Positions 27,242 to 35,579 of a stretch of 44,477 nt of DNA are shown here, in pieces. How positions within the stretch are numbered: the stretch's first letter is position 1; every line of letters starts with the position of its first letter. The position numbers were made by a program, and so were the translations under genes. This DNA is from Hyphomicrobiales bacterium (GTDB lineage: Bacteria > Pseudomonadota > Alphaproteobacteria > Rhizobiales > Rhizobiaceae). The notes beneath the pieces were generated by a model that was not told where the DNA came from, did not search any database, and saw only the letters and a list, made by a program, of their open reading frames with translations. The stretch is taken from positions 1 to 44,477 of the forward strand of contig JAFKJU010000041.1 of assembly GCA_017305935.1 (NCBI GenBank), read 5' to 3'.

Positions 27242-29326
27242 ATGCGCCGGCGGCATAAATTCGGGCTTGGCATCGTCGCGACCCTCCTTACGGGGTTCGT
27301 TGCTGTGCTCGGGCTCGATGCAGCCGACCGCGCCTTTCCGCCGCCGCTGAAAAAGGCCCGCCTCGTCTCGGCCGAGGTGGTGGATGCTGACGGGCAATTG
27401 CTGCGCGCCTTCGCGACGCCGGAGGGACGCTGGCGGCTGAAGACCACGGCCGCCGATGTCGATCCGCAATTCCTGCGCATGCTGGTCGCCTATGAGGACC
27501 AGCGCTTCTGGGAGCATCGCGGCGTCGATCCCATCGCGCTCGGCCGCGCCGCCTGGCAGTTCGTCACCCATGGGCGCATCGTCTCCGGCGCCTCGACGCT
27601 CTCCATGCAGCTTGCCCGGCTGATCGAGCCCCGCGACAGCCGCTCCATTCCCGCCAAGCTGAAACAGGTGGTGCGGGCGTTGCAGATCGAGCGGCGGCTG
27701 AGCAAGGCGGAGATTCTCGACCTCTATCTCACCCGCGCCCCCTATGGCGGCAATCTCGAAGGCGTGCGCGCCGCAAGCCTCGCCTATTTCGGCAAGGAGC
27801 CGAAGCGGTTGAGCGTCTCCGAAGCCGCCCTGCTGGTCGCGCTGCCGCAATTGCCGGAACTGCGCCGCCCCGACCGGCATCTGCGGACGGCCACCGAGGC
27901 GCGCCAGCGCGTGCTGGACCGCATGGCGGTGGCCGATGTCGTCGGCGACGGCGAAAGCGCCCGCGCCGCCCTCATCCCTGTTCCGAACCGCCGCCTGCAA
28001 CTGCCGGCTTTCGCCGCCCATCTTGCAGAAACCGCCATTCGCAAGCAGCCGGGCATAGCGCGCTACCAGACCACTCTGCGCCGCAGCACGCAGGCCGCGC
28101 TCGAATCCCTGGCGCAGGAGGCGGCGACGCGACTGGGGCCACGCCTGTCCGTCGCCATCGTCATGGCCGACGTCCATAGCGGCGCCATTCTCGGCGAGGT
28201 CGGCTCGGCCGATTATTTCGATCCCAGCCGCTCCGGCTGGATCGACATGACCCGCGTCAACCGCTCGCCCGGCTCGACGCTGAAACCCTTCATCTACGGC
28301 CTCGCCTTCGAGGAAGGGCTGGTGGCGCAGGAAACCATCATCGAGGACCGGCCGGCCGATTTCGCCGGTTATCGGCCACGCAATTTCGACATGACCTATC
28401 AAGGCGATGTCAGCGTGCGCACGGCGTTGCAGATGTCGCTGAACGTGCCGGCGGTGCGGCTGCTCGACGCGGTCGGGCCGACGCGGCTGATGGTGCGTTT
28501 CCGCCGCGCCGAGGTGCGCCCGGTACTGCCGACCAACGAGACGCCGGGGCTCGCCATTGGCCTCGGCGGCGTCGGGATTACGCTCAAGGATCTGGTGCAG
28601 CTCTATGCGGCGCTCGCCAATCGCGGCAGGCCGGTGCGGCTCGGCGATGGGCTGCGCGAGCAGCCTGCCGTTCTCGACGGCGCGCCGATCATGGATGTTG
28701 TCGCGGCATGGAATGTCGCCGACAGCCTTGCCGGCGTGTCGCCGCCGCTCGGCGTCTCCCAGCGCGGCATCGCCTACAAGACCGGCACCAGCTACGGCTA
28801 TCGCGACGCCTGGTCTGTCGGCTTCGATGGCGATCACGTCATCGGCGTCTGGGTCGGCCGCGCCGATAACGGCGCGGTGCCCGGACTGACCGGCTATGCC
28901 TCGGCCGCCCCCATCCTGTTCGAAGCCTTCGCCAAGTCCGGCCTTGCCATCGCCGCCCTGCCGCGTGCGCCGGCCGGCGCCATCCGTCTGCCGCAGACGC
29001 AATTGCCGGCGAGCCAGCGCCGTTTCGCGACGACGTCGGAGGGGTTGCTCTCGGCCTCCTCCCGCGAAGCCGCGCCGCGCATCATCTATCCGCCGGAAGG
29101 CGCACGCGTGGATCTCGGCCTGAAGCAGGGAACGGAGACAATGCCGCTTTCCCTGAAACTGCAGGGCGGCCGCGCACCCTTCCGCTGGCTCGCCAACGGC
29201 CGGCCGCTCAGCGAAGCCTCGCGCCGGCGCACGACGCAATGGATGCCGGACGGACAGGGTTATTCGACCCTGACAGTCATCGACGCCGCCGGCCGCGCCG
29301 CCAGCGTCCGCGTTTTCATCGAATGA
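27242..29326 (+). CDS. pbpC: Penicillin-binding protein 1C
   Basis: A 694-residue bifunctional cell-wall enzyme. An N-terminal membrane anchor (FGLGIVATLLTGFVAVLG) precedes a GT51 transglycosylase domain with catalytic Glu85 in EDQRFWEHRG. The transpeptidase domain shows Ser345-Thr-Leu-Lys348, the SLN motif at 399-401 and KTG at 513-515, all intact. The last 90 residues are a BiPBP_C-type domain (PRIIYPPEGARVDLGL). The chain length is slightly shorter than the E. coli protein. It begins 6 bases after the macroglobulin gene and is surely cotranscribed; in E. coli the same pairing occurs. PBP1C is thought to act in repair or in a specialised peptidoglycan synthesis setting. Confidence 0.95.
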   Translation: MRRRHKFGLGIVATLLTGFVAVLGLDAADRAFPPPLKKARLVSAEVVDADGQLLRAFATPEGRWRLKTTAADVDPQFLRMLVAYEDQRFWEHRGVDPIALGRAAWQFVTHGRIVSGASTLSMQLARLIEPRDSRSIPAKLKQVVRALQIERRLSKAEILDLYLTRAPYGGNLEGVRAASLAYFGKEPKRLSVSEAALLVALPQLPELRRPDRHLRTATEARQRVLDRMAVADVVGDGESARAALIPVPNRRLQLPAFAAHLAETAIRKQPGIARYQTTLRRSTQAALESLAQEAATRLGPRLSVAIVMADVHSGAILGEVGSADYFDPSRSGWIDMTRVNRSPGSTLKPFIYGLAFEEGLVAQETIIEDRPADFAGYRPRNFDMTYQGDVSVRTALQMSLNVPAVRLLDAVGPTRLMVRFRRAEVRPVLPTNETPGLAIGLGGVGITLKDLVQLYAALANRGRPVRLGDGLREQPAVLDGAPIMDVVAAWNVADSLAGVSPPLGVSQRGIAYKTGTSYGYRDAWSVGFDGDHVIGVWVGRADNGAVPGLTGYASAAPILFEAFAKSGLAIAALPRAPAGAIRLPQTQLPASQRRFATTSEGLLSASSREAAPRIIYPPEGARVDLGLKQGTETMPLSLKLQGGRAPFRWLANGRPLSEASRRRTTQWMPDGQGYSTLTVIDAAGRAASVRVFIE

Positions 29327-29331
29327 CGAAA

Positions 29332-30003
29332 CTACCGATGCGACAGCCGCAGCAATCCGTCGCCATCGACGGAGGCGGCCAACGTGTCATAGCTCGCCAG
29401 CGAGAAATGCGGTGTATCGTAGACGCTGGAATGAGTGGCGGTGATGACGCAGACTTCGGCGCCGGCGCCCTCGCCGGCCAGAATGCCGGCCACCGCATCC
29501 TCGAACACCACGCATTGGCGCGGATCGACGCCGAGACGCTTGGCGCCGAGCAGGTAGCCTTCCGGGCTCGGCTTGCCGTTCGCCACCTCCTCGCCGGTCA
29601 CCATGATGTCCGGGAAGGGAATGCCCGCCGCCTTCATGCGCCGATGCGCAAGCGCGCGCGGGGCCGAGGTGACGATCGCCCAGCGTTCCGCCGGCAGGCG
29701 GTGAAGAAATTCGACGGCGCCGGGAACGGCGACGATGCCGGTCACATCCTCCATTTCCAGCCGCAGCAGCTCGGCCGCTTCCTTCTGCGGATCGACGCCC
29801 GGCAGCGCGAGGTCGGCGATGACGTCTGCGGCGCGGATGCCGTGGACGGTTTTCAGGAAAACCTCGGGTTCGAGCCCGTGAGCGACCGCCCAGTCGGCCC
29901 AGATGCGCTCGACCACGGCGATCGAATTCAGCAGCGTCCCGTCCATGTCGAACAGGAAGGCCTGATGCGGGCGCAAAAACAGCGGGCGGTGCGAATGGGG
30001 CAC
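29332..30003 (-). CDS. HAD-superfamily phosphatase
   Basis: A 223-residue HAD-IA type hydrolase. Motif I is FLFDMDGTLL with nucleophile Asp19 and Asp21; motif II is IVTSAPR; the Lys is in NGKPSPEGYL; motif III is VVFEDAVAGI. These features are those of the sugar-phosphatase subgroup (YfbT-like). The start is GTG at 30003 with AAGGA 7 bases upstream. The stop lies 6 bases from the stop of the convergent pbpC. Substrate is unknown; a small phosphorylated sugar or glycerol phosphate is a likely guess from the family. Confidence 0.9.
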   Translation of the reverse strand: MPHSHRPLFLRPHQAFLFDMDGTLLNSIAVVERIWADWAVAHGLEPEVFLKTVHGIRAADVIADLALPGVDPQKEAAELLRLEMEDVTGIVAVPGAVEFLHRLPAERWAIVTSAPRALAHRRMKAAGIPFPDIMVTGEEVANGKPSPEGYLLGAKRLGVDPRQCVVFEDAVAGILAGEGAGAEVCVITATHSSVYDTPHFSLASYDTLAASVDGDGLLRLSHR

Positions 30004-30095
30004 GGAAAATGTCCTTCCGGAAGCGGGAGCCGGCTAGCGCCGGACTGTCGCCTTTCGTCTATCCGCTTCGCGGCCGCTTGGAAAGTGCGCGTTGT

Positions 30096-31511
30096 CTAGC
30101 CGGTTGAAGCAAGCGCCGTACAGGTTCGCGCGACCAGACCGGCGGCGGCATAGGCCTGGCTGACGATTTCCGGCACCAGATCGATATCCGGCAGGCTGCC
30201 GAGACCGAGCGGGCCGACGGCATAGAGATTGGCGGTCGCCTGGTCTCCGACCAGCACCTCGCCATGGGCGTTGACCAGCAGGCCGAGACCGAGTTCGTCC
30301 GGCATCGCCAGCCCGTCCTGCAGCAGCGCCGAAAGCGGCGGGGCGGTAAGATCGGGCGCGGCGCAGCGGCAATCGATGACGGTGCTTGCGGCGACAAAGT
30401 CCTCGCGCGCCTCGCCCGGCCAGCGCACCGTCACGCCGTCGTCGGAGAAGCTTCCTGCCCAGCCCTTGCGCAGCACGGTGCCGCCGGTCGACAATTCGCG
30501 CATCAGCCGCAGGTAATGCGGCTCCGGCAGACGGTTGCGGTGGCTGTCATAGATGGCGCGCAGATGGCGGTTGAAACGGCGTTTTTCCGCCGCCGGCAGG
30601 TCGCGCCACAGCGAGCGCGCTTGCTTGCGGAAGGCATTCATCACCGATTGCCAGTTCTGGCCGTTCTCCTCGGCGGTGCGGCAGGCCTGTCGCAAGAAGC
30701 GGACGATCTCCGGCAGGCGATGCGGAATCTCGCCTTCCAGCTCCATCGGATCGGCGGCAAACCGCGTATGGCTGCGCGGCAGAAAACCATGCGCCGAAAG
30801 CAGCGTGATGCGCCCGGCATAACCGCCATCGCGAAGCTGGAACAGCCGGTCGACGACCCGCACGCCGGTTCCGAGCAGCACGATATGCGGACAGGGCGCC
30901 AGCCGCCGGGCGCGCACCGGGCGCGCACCGGGCATCTCAGGCGGCGGGGAGCTACCGGCGCGCATCGTGCCATAGCCGGTGGCGAGAACCACGATGTCGC
31001 AGGTCTGCGCCGGGCCTTCGCCGGTCGCCACGGCAAATCGGCCGTCGCCGCGCCTCGCGATGCTCAGAACCAGTTCGCTGCGCACCCGGATGCTGACATC
31101 GTGGCGCAGCGCCAGGGCATCGGAAAAGCGCTGATAGGCATAATCGGAAAACATGCCCTTCGGCACGAAAATCTGCCGGAAGCCGGGAATGGCGGCGGAC
31201 ACGGCATTGCGGAAGCTGGCATTGCCGCGCAGCCAGGTGTCGAAATCGTCGACATCATCATCGGCAACCGAGAGGTCACGCACCCGGCTGTTGAGGATTT
31301 CGCCCAGTTGCGCACCGGCCAAGGCCTGGCCGCCGCTTATATCGGGATGCGGATCGAACAATTGCAGTTCGAACGGCGTGCGCACCCGCCGCAACAACGC
31401 GATCGCCGTCATCAACCCCGAGAAGCCGCGCCCGACGATCGCGATCCGTGGAACGGACACACCATCGCTGCCGAACCGGGCGAGAGGGAGGAAGCTGCCA
31501 TGGATCGTCAT
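30096..31511 (-). CDS. FAD/NAD(P)-binding protein
   Basis: A 471-residue protein. A dinucleotide-binding motif IAIVGRGFSG lies near residues 23-32, a second one (VVLATGYGTM) about 180 residues later, and the pattern CPHIVLLGTGVRVVDRLFQL is typical of the COG4529 family of FAD-NAD(P)-binding proteins. The ATG at 31511 is chosen because GGAGA is 4 bases upstream; the frame extends 17 codons further without a site. The substrate is unknown. The divergent neighbour is an acyl-CoA-dehydrogenase-like flavoprotein, so the two may be functionally linked. Confidence 0.87.
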   Translation of the reverse strand: MTIHGSFLPLARFGSDGVSVPRIAIVGRGFSGLMTAIALLRRVRTPFELQLFDPHPDISGGQALAGAQLGEILNSRVRDLSVADDDVDDFDTWLRGNASFRNAVSAAIPGFRQIFVPKGMFSDYAYQRFSDALALRHDVSIRVRSELVLSIARRGDGRFAVATGEGPAQTCDIVVLATGYGTMRAGSSPPPEMPGARPVRARRLAPCPHIVLLGTGVRVVDRLFQLRDGGYAGRITLLSAHGFLPRSHTRFAADPMELEGEIPHRLPEIVRFLRQACRTAEENGQNWQSVMNAFRKQARSLWRDLPAAEKRRFNRHLRAIYDSHRNRLPEPHYLRLMRELSTGGTVLRKGWAGSFSDDGVTVRWPGEAREDFVAASTVIDCRCAAPDLTAPPLSALLQDGLAMPDELGLGLLVNAHGEVLVGDQATANLYAVGPLGLGSLPDIDLVPEIVSQAYAAAGLVARTCTALASTG

Positions 31512-31854
31512 GCCATCTCCTTTCGTGCCTTGCCAACGGAAGCCGGTACACTGAAAGAACAACGCCGAAACTTGGGTTCAATCGCCATCCGCCAGAAACG
31601 ATTCCAGACCCTGAAACGTTCGAAAAAGCCCTGGTCGACGATGCCTGATCCTAGGGGTCACCCTCGCTACTTTCCAAAATATTAATGCCCGATTGTCGCC
31701 GTCTTTCAACTGGCTTGTTGGCGGGAAACGCGCATGTCATTCATATGACTGGCTTATTTCTGCCTTTATGATACCGCCCGACGGGCCTGTCCGGCCTCTT
31801 GCATTGCCTTGCCGAATGAGGGCAGCATGGCGACGATGGTTCAGGAGGCATTGC
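31512..31854. other. Intergenic region between two divergent flavoprotein genes
   Basis: This 343-base region separates the FAD/NAD(P)-binding gene and the acyl-CoA-dehydrogenase-like gene, which are transcribed away from each other. It must hold both promoters. The only clear structure I see is a 5-bp inverted repeat with a 4-base spacer, GTCAT-TCAT-ATGAC (31736-31749), which could be part of an operator. No gene, RNA or EcfG-type promoter is seen. Confidence 0.5.
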
Positions 31855-33000
31855 ATGGGCACGGTATCACAGCTTCGCGATCGCAACCGGCCGCCGGCGA
31901 TGCGGATCGGCAAGGAAGAAGATGCCGTCGCCGTCGCCCGCGCGCTTGCCGCCCGCCTGCGGCCGAAGGCGAGCCTGCGCGATATCGAACGCCAGCATGC
32001 ACTGGAGGAACTGGAGGCGCTGTGTTCCTCCGGCCTGCTCGGCATCAGCGCCCCGGCCGAGGTCGATGGCATCGATATCTCCAACGGCATACTGGCGGAA
32101 ATCGTGGCAATGCTGGCCGAGTCCGATCCGTCCGTCGCCGATCTCTATTGCAGCCATCTCCAGGTTCTCGAAATCCTGCGCTGGGAAGGCAGCGACGAGC
32201 AGCAGAAGGCGTATTTCGAACGCGCCCTGCAGGGCGAGTTGTTTTCCGCCTGCGCGCAAAGCCAGGAAGAAACTGTGGCGCTGACCCAGAACGGCTCGAT
32301 CTTCCGGGTCGAGGGCCGGCAGACGGCTCACGCCGGCGTGCTCTTCGCCGACTGGATCGCGGTGGCCGCCCGCGACGCCGCCGGGCGCGACGAGATCGTC
32401 CTCATCCCCCGCCAGGCGGATGGGCTGACGGTCATCGATGATTGGGACAGCTTTGGCCAGCGCACGGCAGGCGGCGGCACGGTAGTGCTGCAGAACCTAG
32501 TGCTTGGCAACGACGCCTTGATCGGCGCAAGCAAGCGCCAGCGGGCAACTTCGATCACCGCTTTTTCCGACCTCATGCACGCGGCCGTCGATGTCGGCAT
32601 TGCTCGCGCCGCTTTTTCCGACGCCGCCCGGCCCGCGCCAGGGGGACAGGAAACGGCTGCGATGATCCGGCGCGGCCGGCTTGCGGTGCGGCTGGAGGTG
32701 GCGAGCGCGCTTCTGGAACGGGCGGCGCGCCAGCTCGACATGGCGCAGGTCAATGCCGACGAGGACTCGATCCGTGCAGCGGTGCTCTCGGCGATGGCGA
32801 CCCGCCTCGAAGCGGCGTCGACGGCGGCAATGCTCGCCGATGCGGTCTTCGATCTCGCGGGCGACGCCGCCACCCGGATCGCTGCCAATCTCGACCGGCA
32901 CTGGCGTAATGCCCGCGCCCATGCGCGCACCGAAACGGACAGCCTGCTCCAGCAGCTCGGCGGGCTCTACCCGGCGAAGCAGGCCGGGGATCAAGCTTGA
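31855..33000 (+). CDS. Acyl-CoA dehydrogenase-like flavoprotein (SfnB/DszC type)
   Basis: A 381-residue protein. The N-terminal helical domain (residues about 15-110, with SGLLGISAPAEVDGIDIS) and the C-terminal helical bundle (RTETDSLLQQLGGLY) match the acyl-CoA dehydrogenase fold. The middle beta domain matches the SfnB branch, which includes sulfur-acquisition oxidoreductases and is related to DszC. The catalytic Glu of true acyl-CoA dehydrogenases is not at its usual place, so it is probably not a fatty-acid enzyme. AGGAGG lies 6 bases before the ATG at 31855. It is divergent from the FAD/NAD(P)-binding gene and may act on a sulfur compound, which is an inference from the family only. Confidence 0.82.
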   Translation: MGTVSQLRDRNRPPAMRIGKEEDAVAVARALAARLRPKASLRDIERQHALEELEALCSSGLLGISAPAEVDGIDISNGILAEIVAMLAESDPSVADLYCSHLQVLEILRWEGSDEQQKAYFERALQGELFSACAQSQEETVALTQNGSIFRVEGRQTAHAGVLFADWIAVAARDAAGRDEIVLIPRQADGLTVIDDWDSFGQRTAGGGTVVLQNLVLGNDALIGASKRQRATSITAFSDLMHAAVDVGIARAAFSDAARPAPGGQETAAMIRRGRLAVRLEVASALLERAARQLDMAQVNADEDSIRAAVLSAMATRLEAASTAAMLADAVFDLAGDAATRIAANLDRHWRNARAHARTETDSLLQQLGGLYPAKQAGDQA

Positions 33001-33001
33001 A

Positions 33002-33349
33002 TCAGAGCGCCTTCAGCGCGGCTTCCAGCTCGTCGAAATCGAAGGGCTTGCGCAGTAGCGCGCGGCTGGCATAGGGTTCCTCCAGCCCGGAGCGACCATA
33101 GCCGGACGCAAACATGTAGGGAATGCCGCGCGCGGCCAGCACATCGGCCACCGGCAGCGATTTTTCGCCGCCCAGCGAAAGGTCGAGGATCGCCCCTTCG
33201 AGTTCGGTCGCCTCGGCCAGTTCCAGCGCCTGCGCCAGGGTGGCGGCGGTTCCGGCCAGTTCATAACCGAGATCGGTCAGCATTTCCTCAAGCAGCATCG
33301 CGATCAAGGCCTCGTCCTCGACGATCAGAATACGCGCACCCGCCTTCAT
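33002..33349 (-). CDS. Single-domain response regulator
   Basis: A 115-residue receiver-only protein. The acidic pocket is in ILIVEDEALI (residues 7-16), the phospho-acceptor is Asp56 in AILDLSLGG, the Thr/Ser position is near ASG (81-83) and the Lys is 101 in LLRKPFD. I chose the ATG at 33349, with GGAG about 7 bases upstream; the frame runs further upstream without support. It ends one base from the acyl-CoA-dehydrogenase-like gene on the opposite strand. No kinase is adjacent, so its partner is unknown. It resembles the CheY-like regulators of rhizobial signalling but is distinct in sequence from the one at 21057. Confidence 0.9.
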   Translation of the reverse strand: MKAGARILIVEDEALIAMLLEEMLTDLGYELAGTAATLAQALELAEATELEGAILDLSLGGEKSLPVADVLAARGIPYMFASGYGRSGLEEPYASRALLRKPFDFDELEAALKAL

Positions 33350-33563
33350 GTCCCGCTCCGTTGTCGAGCCTTTGCGAATCGCAAAGGCTAGCACCATGCT
33401 CTTACACGCAATTGCCGGCGCGAAGCCAGAGATCACCGCGCAACAGCCGCCAGAACGGAAGCGCCGCCCCTCGCCCCACGCACCAATACCGTAAATCCCT
33501 TCAATCGCGGCGAAGGCACACTATATCAGGGACGCGGCCATGTGGCCGTTTCGGGAGAAATGG

Positions 33564-34553
33564 ATGTTCAAGCGCCTGTCGCGATATACCCATGTGATTG
33601 CAGTCCTTGCCATCGGCCTTGCCGCTTCGCTCGTCGTCGCCGATGTTGCGGAAGCGCGCCGTGGCGGCGGCGGCTTCGGCAGCCGGGGAACGCGCACCTT
33701 CCAGGCGCCGCCGGCCACCCGCACCGCGCCCACAGACGCCGCGCCGATCAACCGGACGATGACGCCGCAGCAGCCGGCCAGCCCCTCGGCGACGCCGCAG
33801 GCGCAGCGTCCGGCCGCACCGCAGGCCCAGCGCCCCGGCTTCTTCAACGGTTTCGGCCGCTCGCTGATGGGTGGTCTGCTGCTCGGCGGCCTGTTCGGCA
33901 TGCTGCTCGGCCAGGGCTTTGGCGGCATGGCGGGCTTCCTCGGCCTTTTGCTGCAGGTGGCGCTGATCGCCGGCGGCATCATGCTTCTCATGCGTTTCCT
34001 CGCCAATCGACGCTCGCCGATGCCGGCCGGCATGTCCGCGCGTCAGAGTGCCGCCGGCTCCGGCCGTCCGCCGGCCTTCGATATACCGGCCATGGGCTCG
34101 GGTAGCGCCCGCCAGCCGGCGGTAGCGTCCGCAGCGCCGCCGGTGAGCGATATCGAGGTTGGCCAGACCGATCTCGACCGCTTCGAGGTGATGCTGCGCG
34201 AGGTGCAGACCGCCTATGCCAACGAGGACTACGCCCAGTTGCGCCGCCTGACGACACCGGAAGCCATGTCCTATCTGGCCGAGGAACTCAGCGACAACGC
34301 TACCAACGGCCTGCGCAACGTCGTTTCCGACGTCCGGCTGGTGCAGGGCGACATCGCCGAAGCCTGGCGCGAGGGCACGCAGGAATACGCCACTGTCGCG
34401 ATGCGTTATTCCGGCATCGACGCCATGGTCGAGCGCACGAGCGGCCGTGTCGTTTCCGGCGACCTGACGCATCCGACCGAAACGGTGGAGGTCTGGACCT
34501 TCACCCGCCGGCCCGGAACCGACTGGCTGCTCTCTGCCATCCAGTCCACCTGA
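33564..34553 (+). CDS. Tim44-like domain protein
   Basis: A 329-residue protein. A signal or anchor segment (VIAVLAIGLAASLVVADVAEA) is followed by a Gly/Pro/Ala-rich linker, two hydrophobic stretches near 105-150 (GRSLMGGLLLGGLFGMLLG and LGLLLQVALIAGGIMLLM), and a C-terminal Tim44-like domain (from about 200: DLDRFEVMLREVQTAYANED, ending VEVWTFTRRPGTDWLLSAI). Two starts are possible: 33540 and 33564; the latter has GGGAGA upstream. Tim44-like proteins in bacteria are membrane-associated with unknown partners; the domain sits on the outer or inner side depending on topology, which I cannot resolve. Confidence 0.85.
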   Translation: MFKRLSRYTHVIAVLAIGLAASLVVADVAEARRGGGGFGSRGTRTFQAPPATRTAPTDAAPINRTMTPQQPASPSATPQAQRPAAPQAQRPGFFNGFGRSLMGGLLLGGLFGMLLGQGFGGMAGFLGLLLQVALIAGGIMLLMRFLANRRSPMPAGMSARQSAAGSGRPPAFDIPAMGSGSARQPAVASAAPPVSDIEVGQTDLDRFEVMLREVQTAYANEDYAQLRRLTTPEAMSYLAEELSDNATNGLRNVVSDVRLVQGDIAEAWREGTQEYATVAMRYSGIDAMVERTSGRVVSGDLTHPTETVEVWTFTRRPGTDWLLSAIQST

Positions 34554-34555
34554 CG

Positions 34556-34581
34556 GGAACTTTTCCGCCGGCGAGCCTGTT
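34556..34581 (+). promoter_or_regulatory. Weak EcfG-like promoter before the SDR gene
   Basis: GGAAC (34556-34560), 17 bases, TGTT (34578-34581). One base of the -10 element differs from CGTT. It lies just after the Tim44-like stop codon and about 40 bases before the SDR start, with AGGAGG in between. Weak evidence on its own. Confidence 0.3.
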
Positions 34582-34620
34582 GAATGCTGCGGCAACGACA
34601 GCAGGAGGCAAGCGCCCGGC

Positions 34621-35400
34621 ATGGAACTTTCCGGCAAAATCGCATTGGTCACCGGCGGCGGCTCCGGCATCGGCAAGGCAGCCGCCCTGGCATTGGCGGG
34701 GGCCGGCGCCGGCATCGCCGTTCTCAGCCGCACGCCCGACGAGATCGAGCGCACGGCGGCGGAAGTGGAAAAGCTCGGCGCCCCCGCACTCCCCTTGAGC
34801 GCCGATATTTCCGACGAGGCCGCCATGCGCGGCGCCTTCGATACCCTGCAAAAACGCTTTGGCCGACTCGACATCGTCGTTGCCAATGCCGGCATCAACG
34901 GCGTCTGGGCGCCGATCGACGATCTCAAGCCGCAGGAGTGGGACCGGACCATGGCGGTCAACCTGCGCGGAACCTATCTCACCCTGCATCTCGCCGTGCC
35001 CTTGCTGAAGCGACGGGGCGGCGCCATCGTCGTCGTCTCCTCGATCAACGGCACCCGCACCTTCACCACGCCCGGCGCCACCGCCTATTCCGCCACCAAG
35101 GCCGCACAGCTTGCCATGGTGCAGCAATTGTCGCTCGAGCTCGGCCGCCACAATGTCCGCATCAATGCCGTCTGCCCCGGCGAGATCGAGACCGAGATCG
35201 ACGACAGCACCACCTTGCGTCGCGAGGCGGAGACGGAAATTCCGGTCGTCTGGCCGAAGGGCGATATTCCGCTGACTCACGGCCGGGCCGGGCATGCGGC
35301 CGATGTCGCCGATGTCATCCGCTTCCTGGTCTCGGATGGCGCGCGCCATATCACCGGCAGCCCCGTCTGGGTGGATGGCGGACAGGGCTTGTTACGGTAA
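34621..35400 (+). CDS. Short-chain dehydrogenase/reductase
   Basis: A 259-residue classical SDR. The cofactor motif TGGGSGIG lies at 11-18, NAG at 89-91, Asn114, Ser140 or 141, and the catalytic pair Tyr156 and Lys160 in AYSATKAA. Length and motifs are normal. The substrate is unknown. Downstream is the convergent LysR gene. AGGAGG lies 12 bases before the ATG, somewhat far, and a weak EcfG-like promoter precedes it. No neighbour tells which pathway it serves. Confidence 0.92.
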   Translation: MELSGKIALVTGGGSGIGKAAALALAGAGAGIAVLSRTPDEIERTAAEVEKLGAPALPLSADISDEAAMRGAFDTLQKRFGRLDIVVANAGINGVWAPIDDLKPQEWDRTMAVNLRGTYLTLHLAVPLLKRRGGAIVVVSSINGTRTFTTPGATAYSATKAAQLAMVQQLSLELGRHNVRINAVCPGEIETEIDDSTTLRREAETEIPVVWPKGDIPLTHGRAGHAADVADVIRFLVSDGARHITGSPVWVDGGQGLLR

Positions 35401-35579
35401 ACCGGGCGCGTCTTGCGCCTGTTCGGCGCCGGAGTGCGGGATCTGGCCATTGTCCGGCCCCGACGGGCCATGGCATGGTCCCGATCGCATCCTCAGGGAA
35501 TGCGCATACTGAGTTATTTCAAGCCATTTATTTCATGCCGTGTCGGGCCGTGGCCGCGCAAGCGCCCGGCCCGTATTCG

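Noticed and set aside
26366-29239. 957-codon minus-strand frame antisense to the macroglobulin end and pbpC
   Set aside because: Shadow of pbpC, whose SxxK, SxN and KTG motifs are intact.
35544-35573. GC-rich hairpin between the SDR and LysR stop codons
   Set aside because: The 7-bp stem has a 16-base loop and no T-run on either side, so it is not a convincing terminator.
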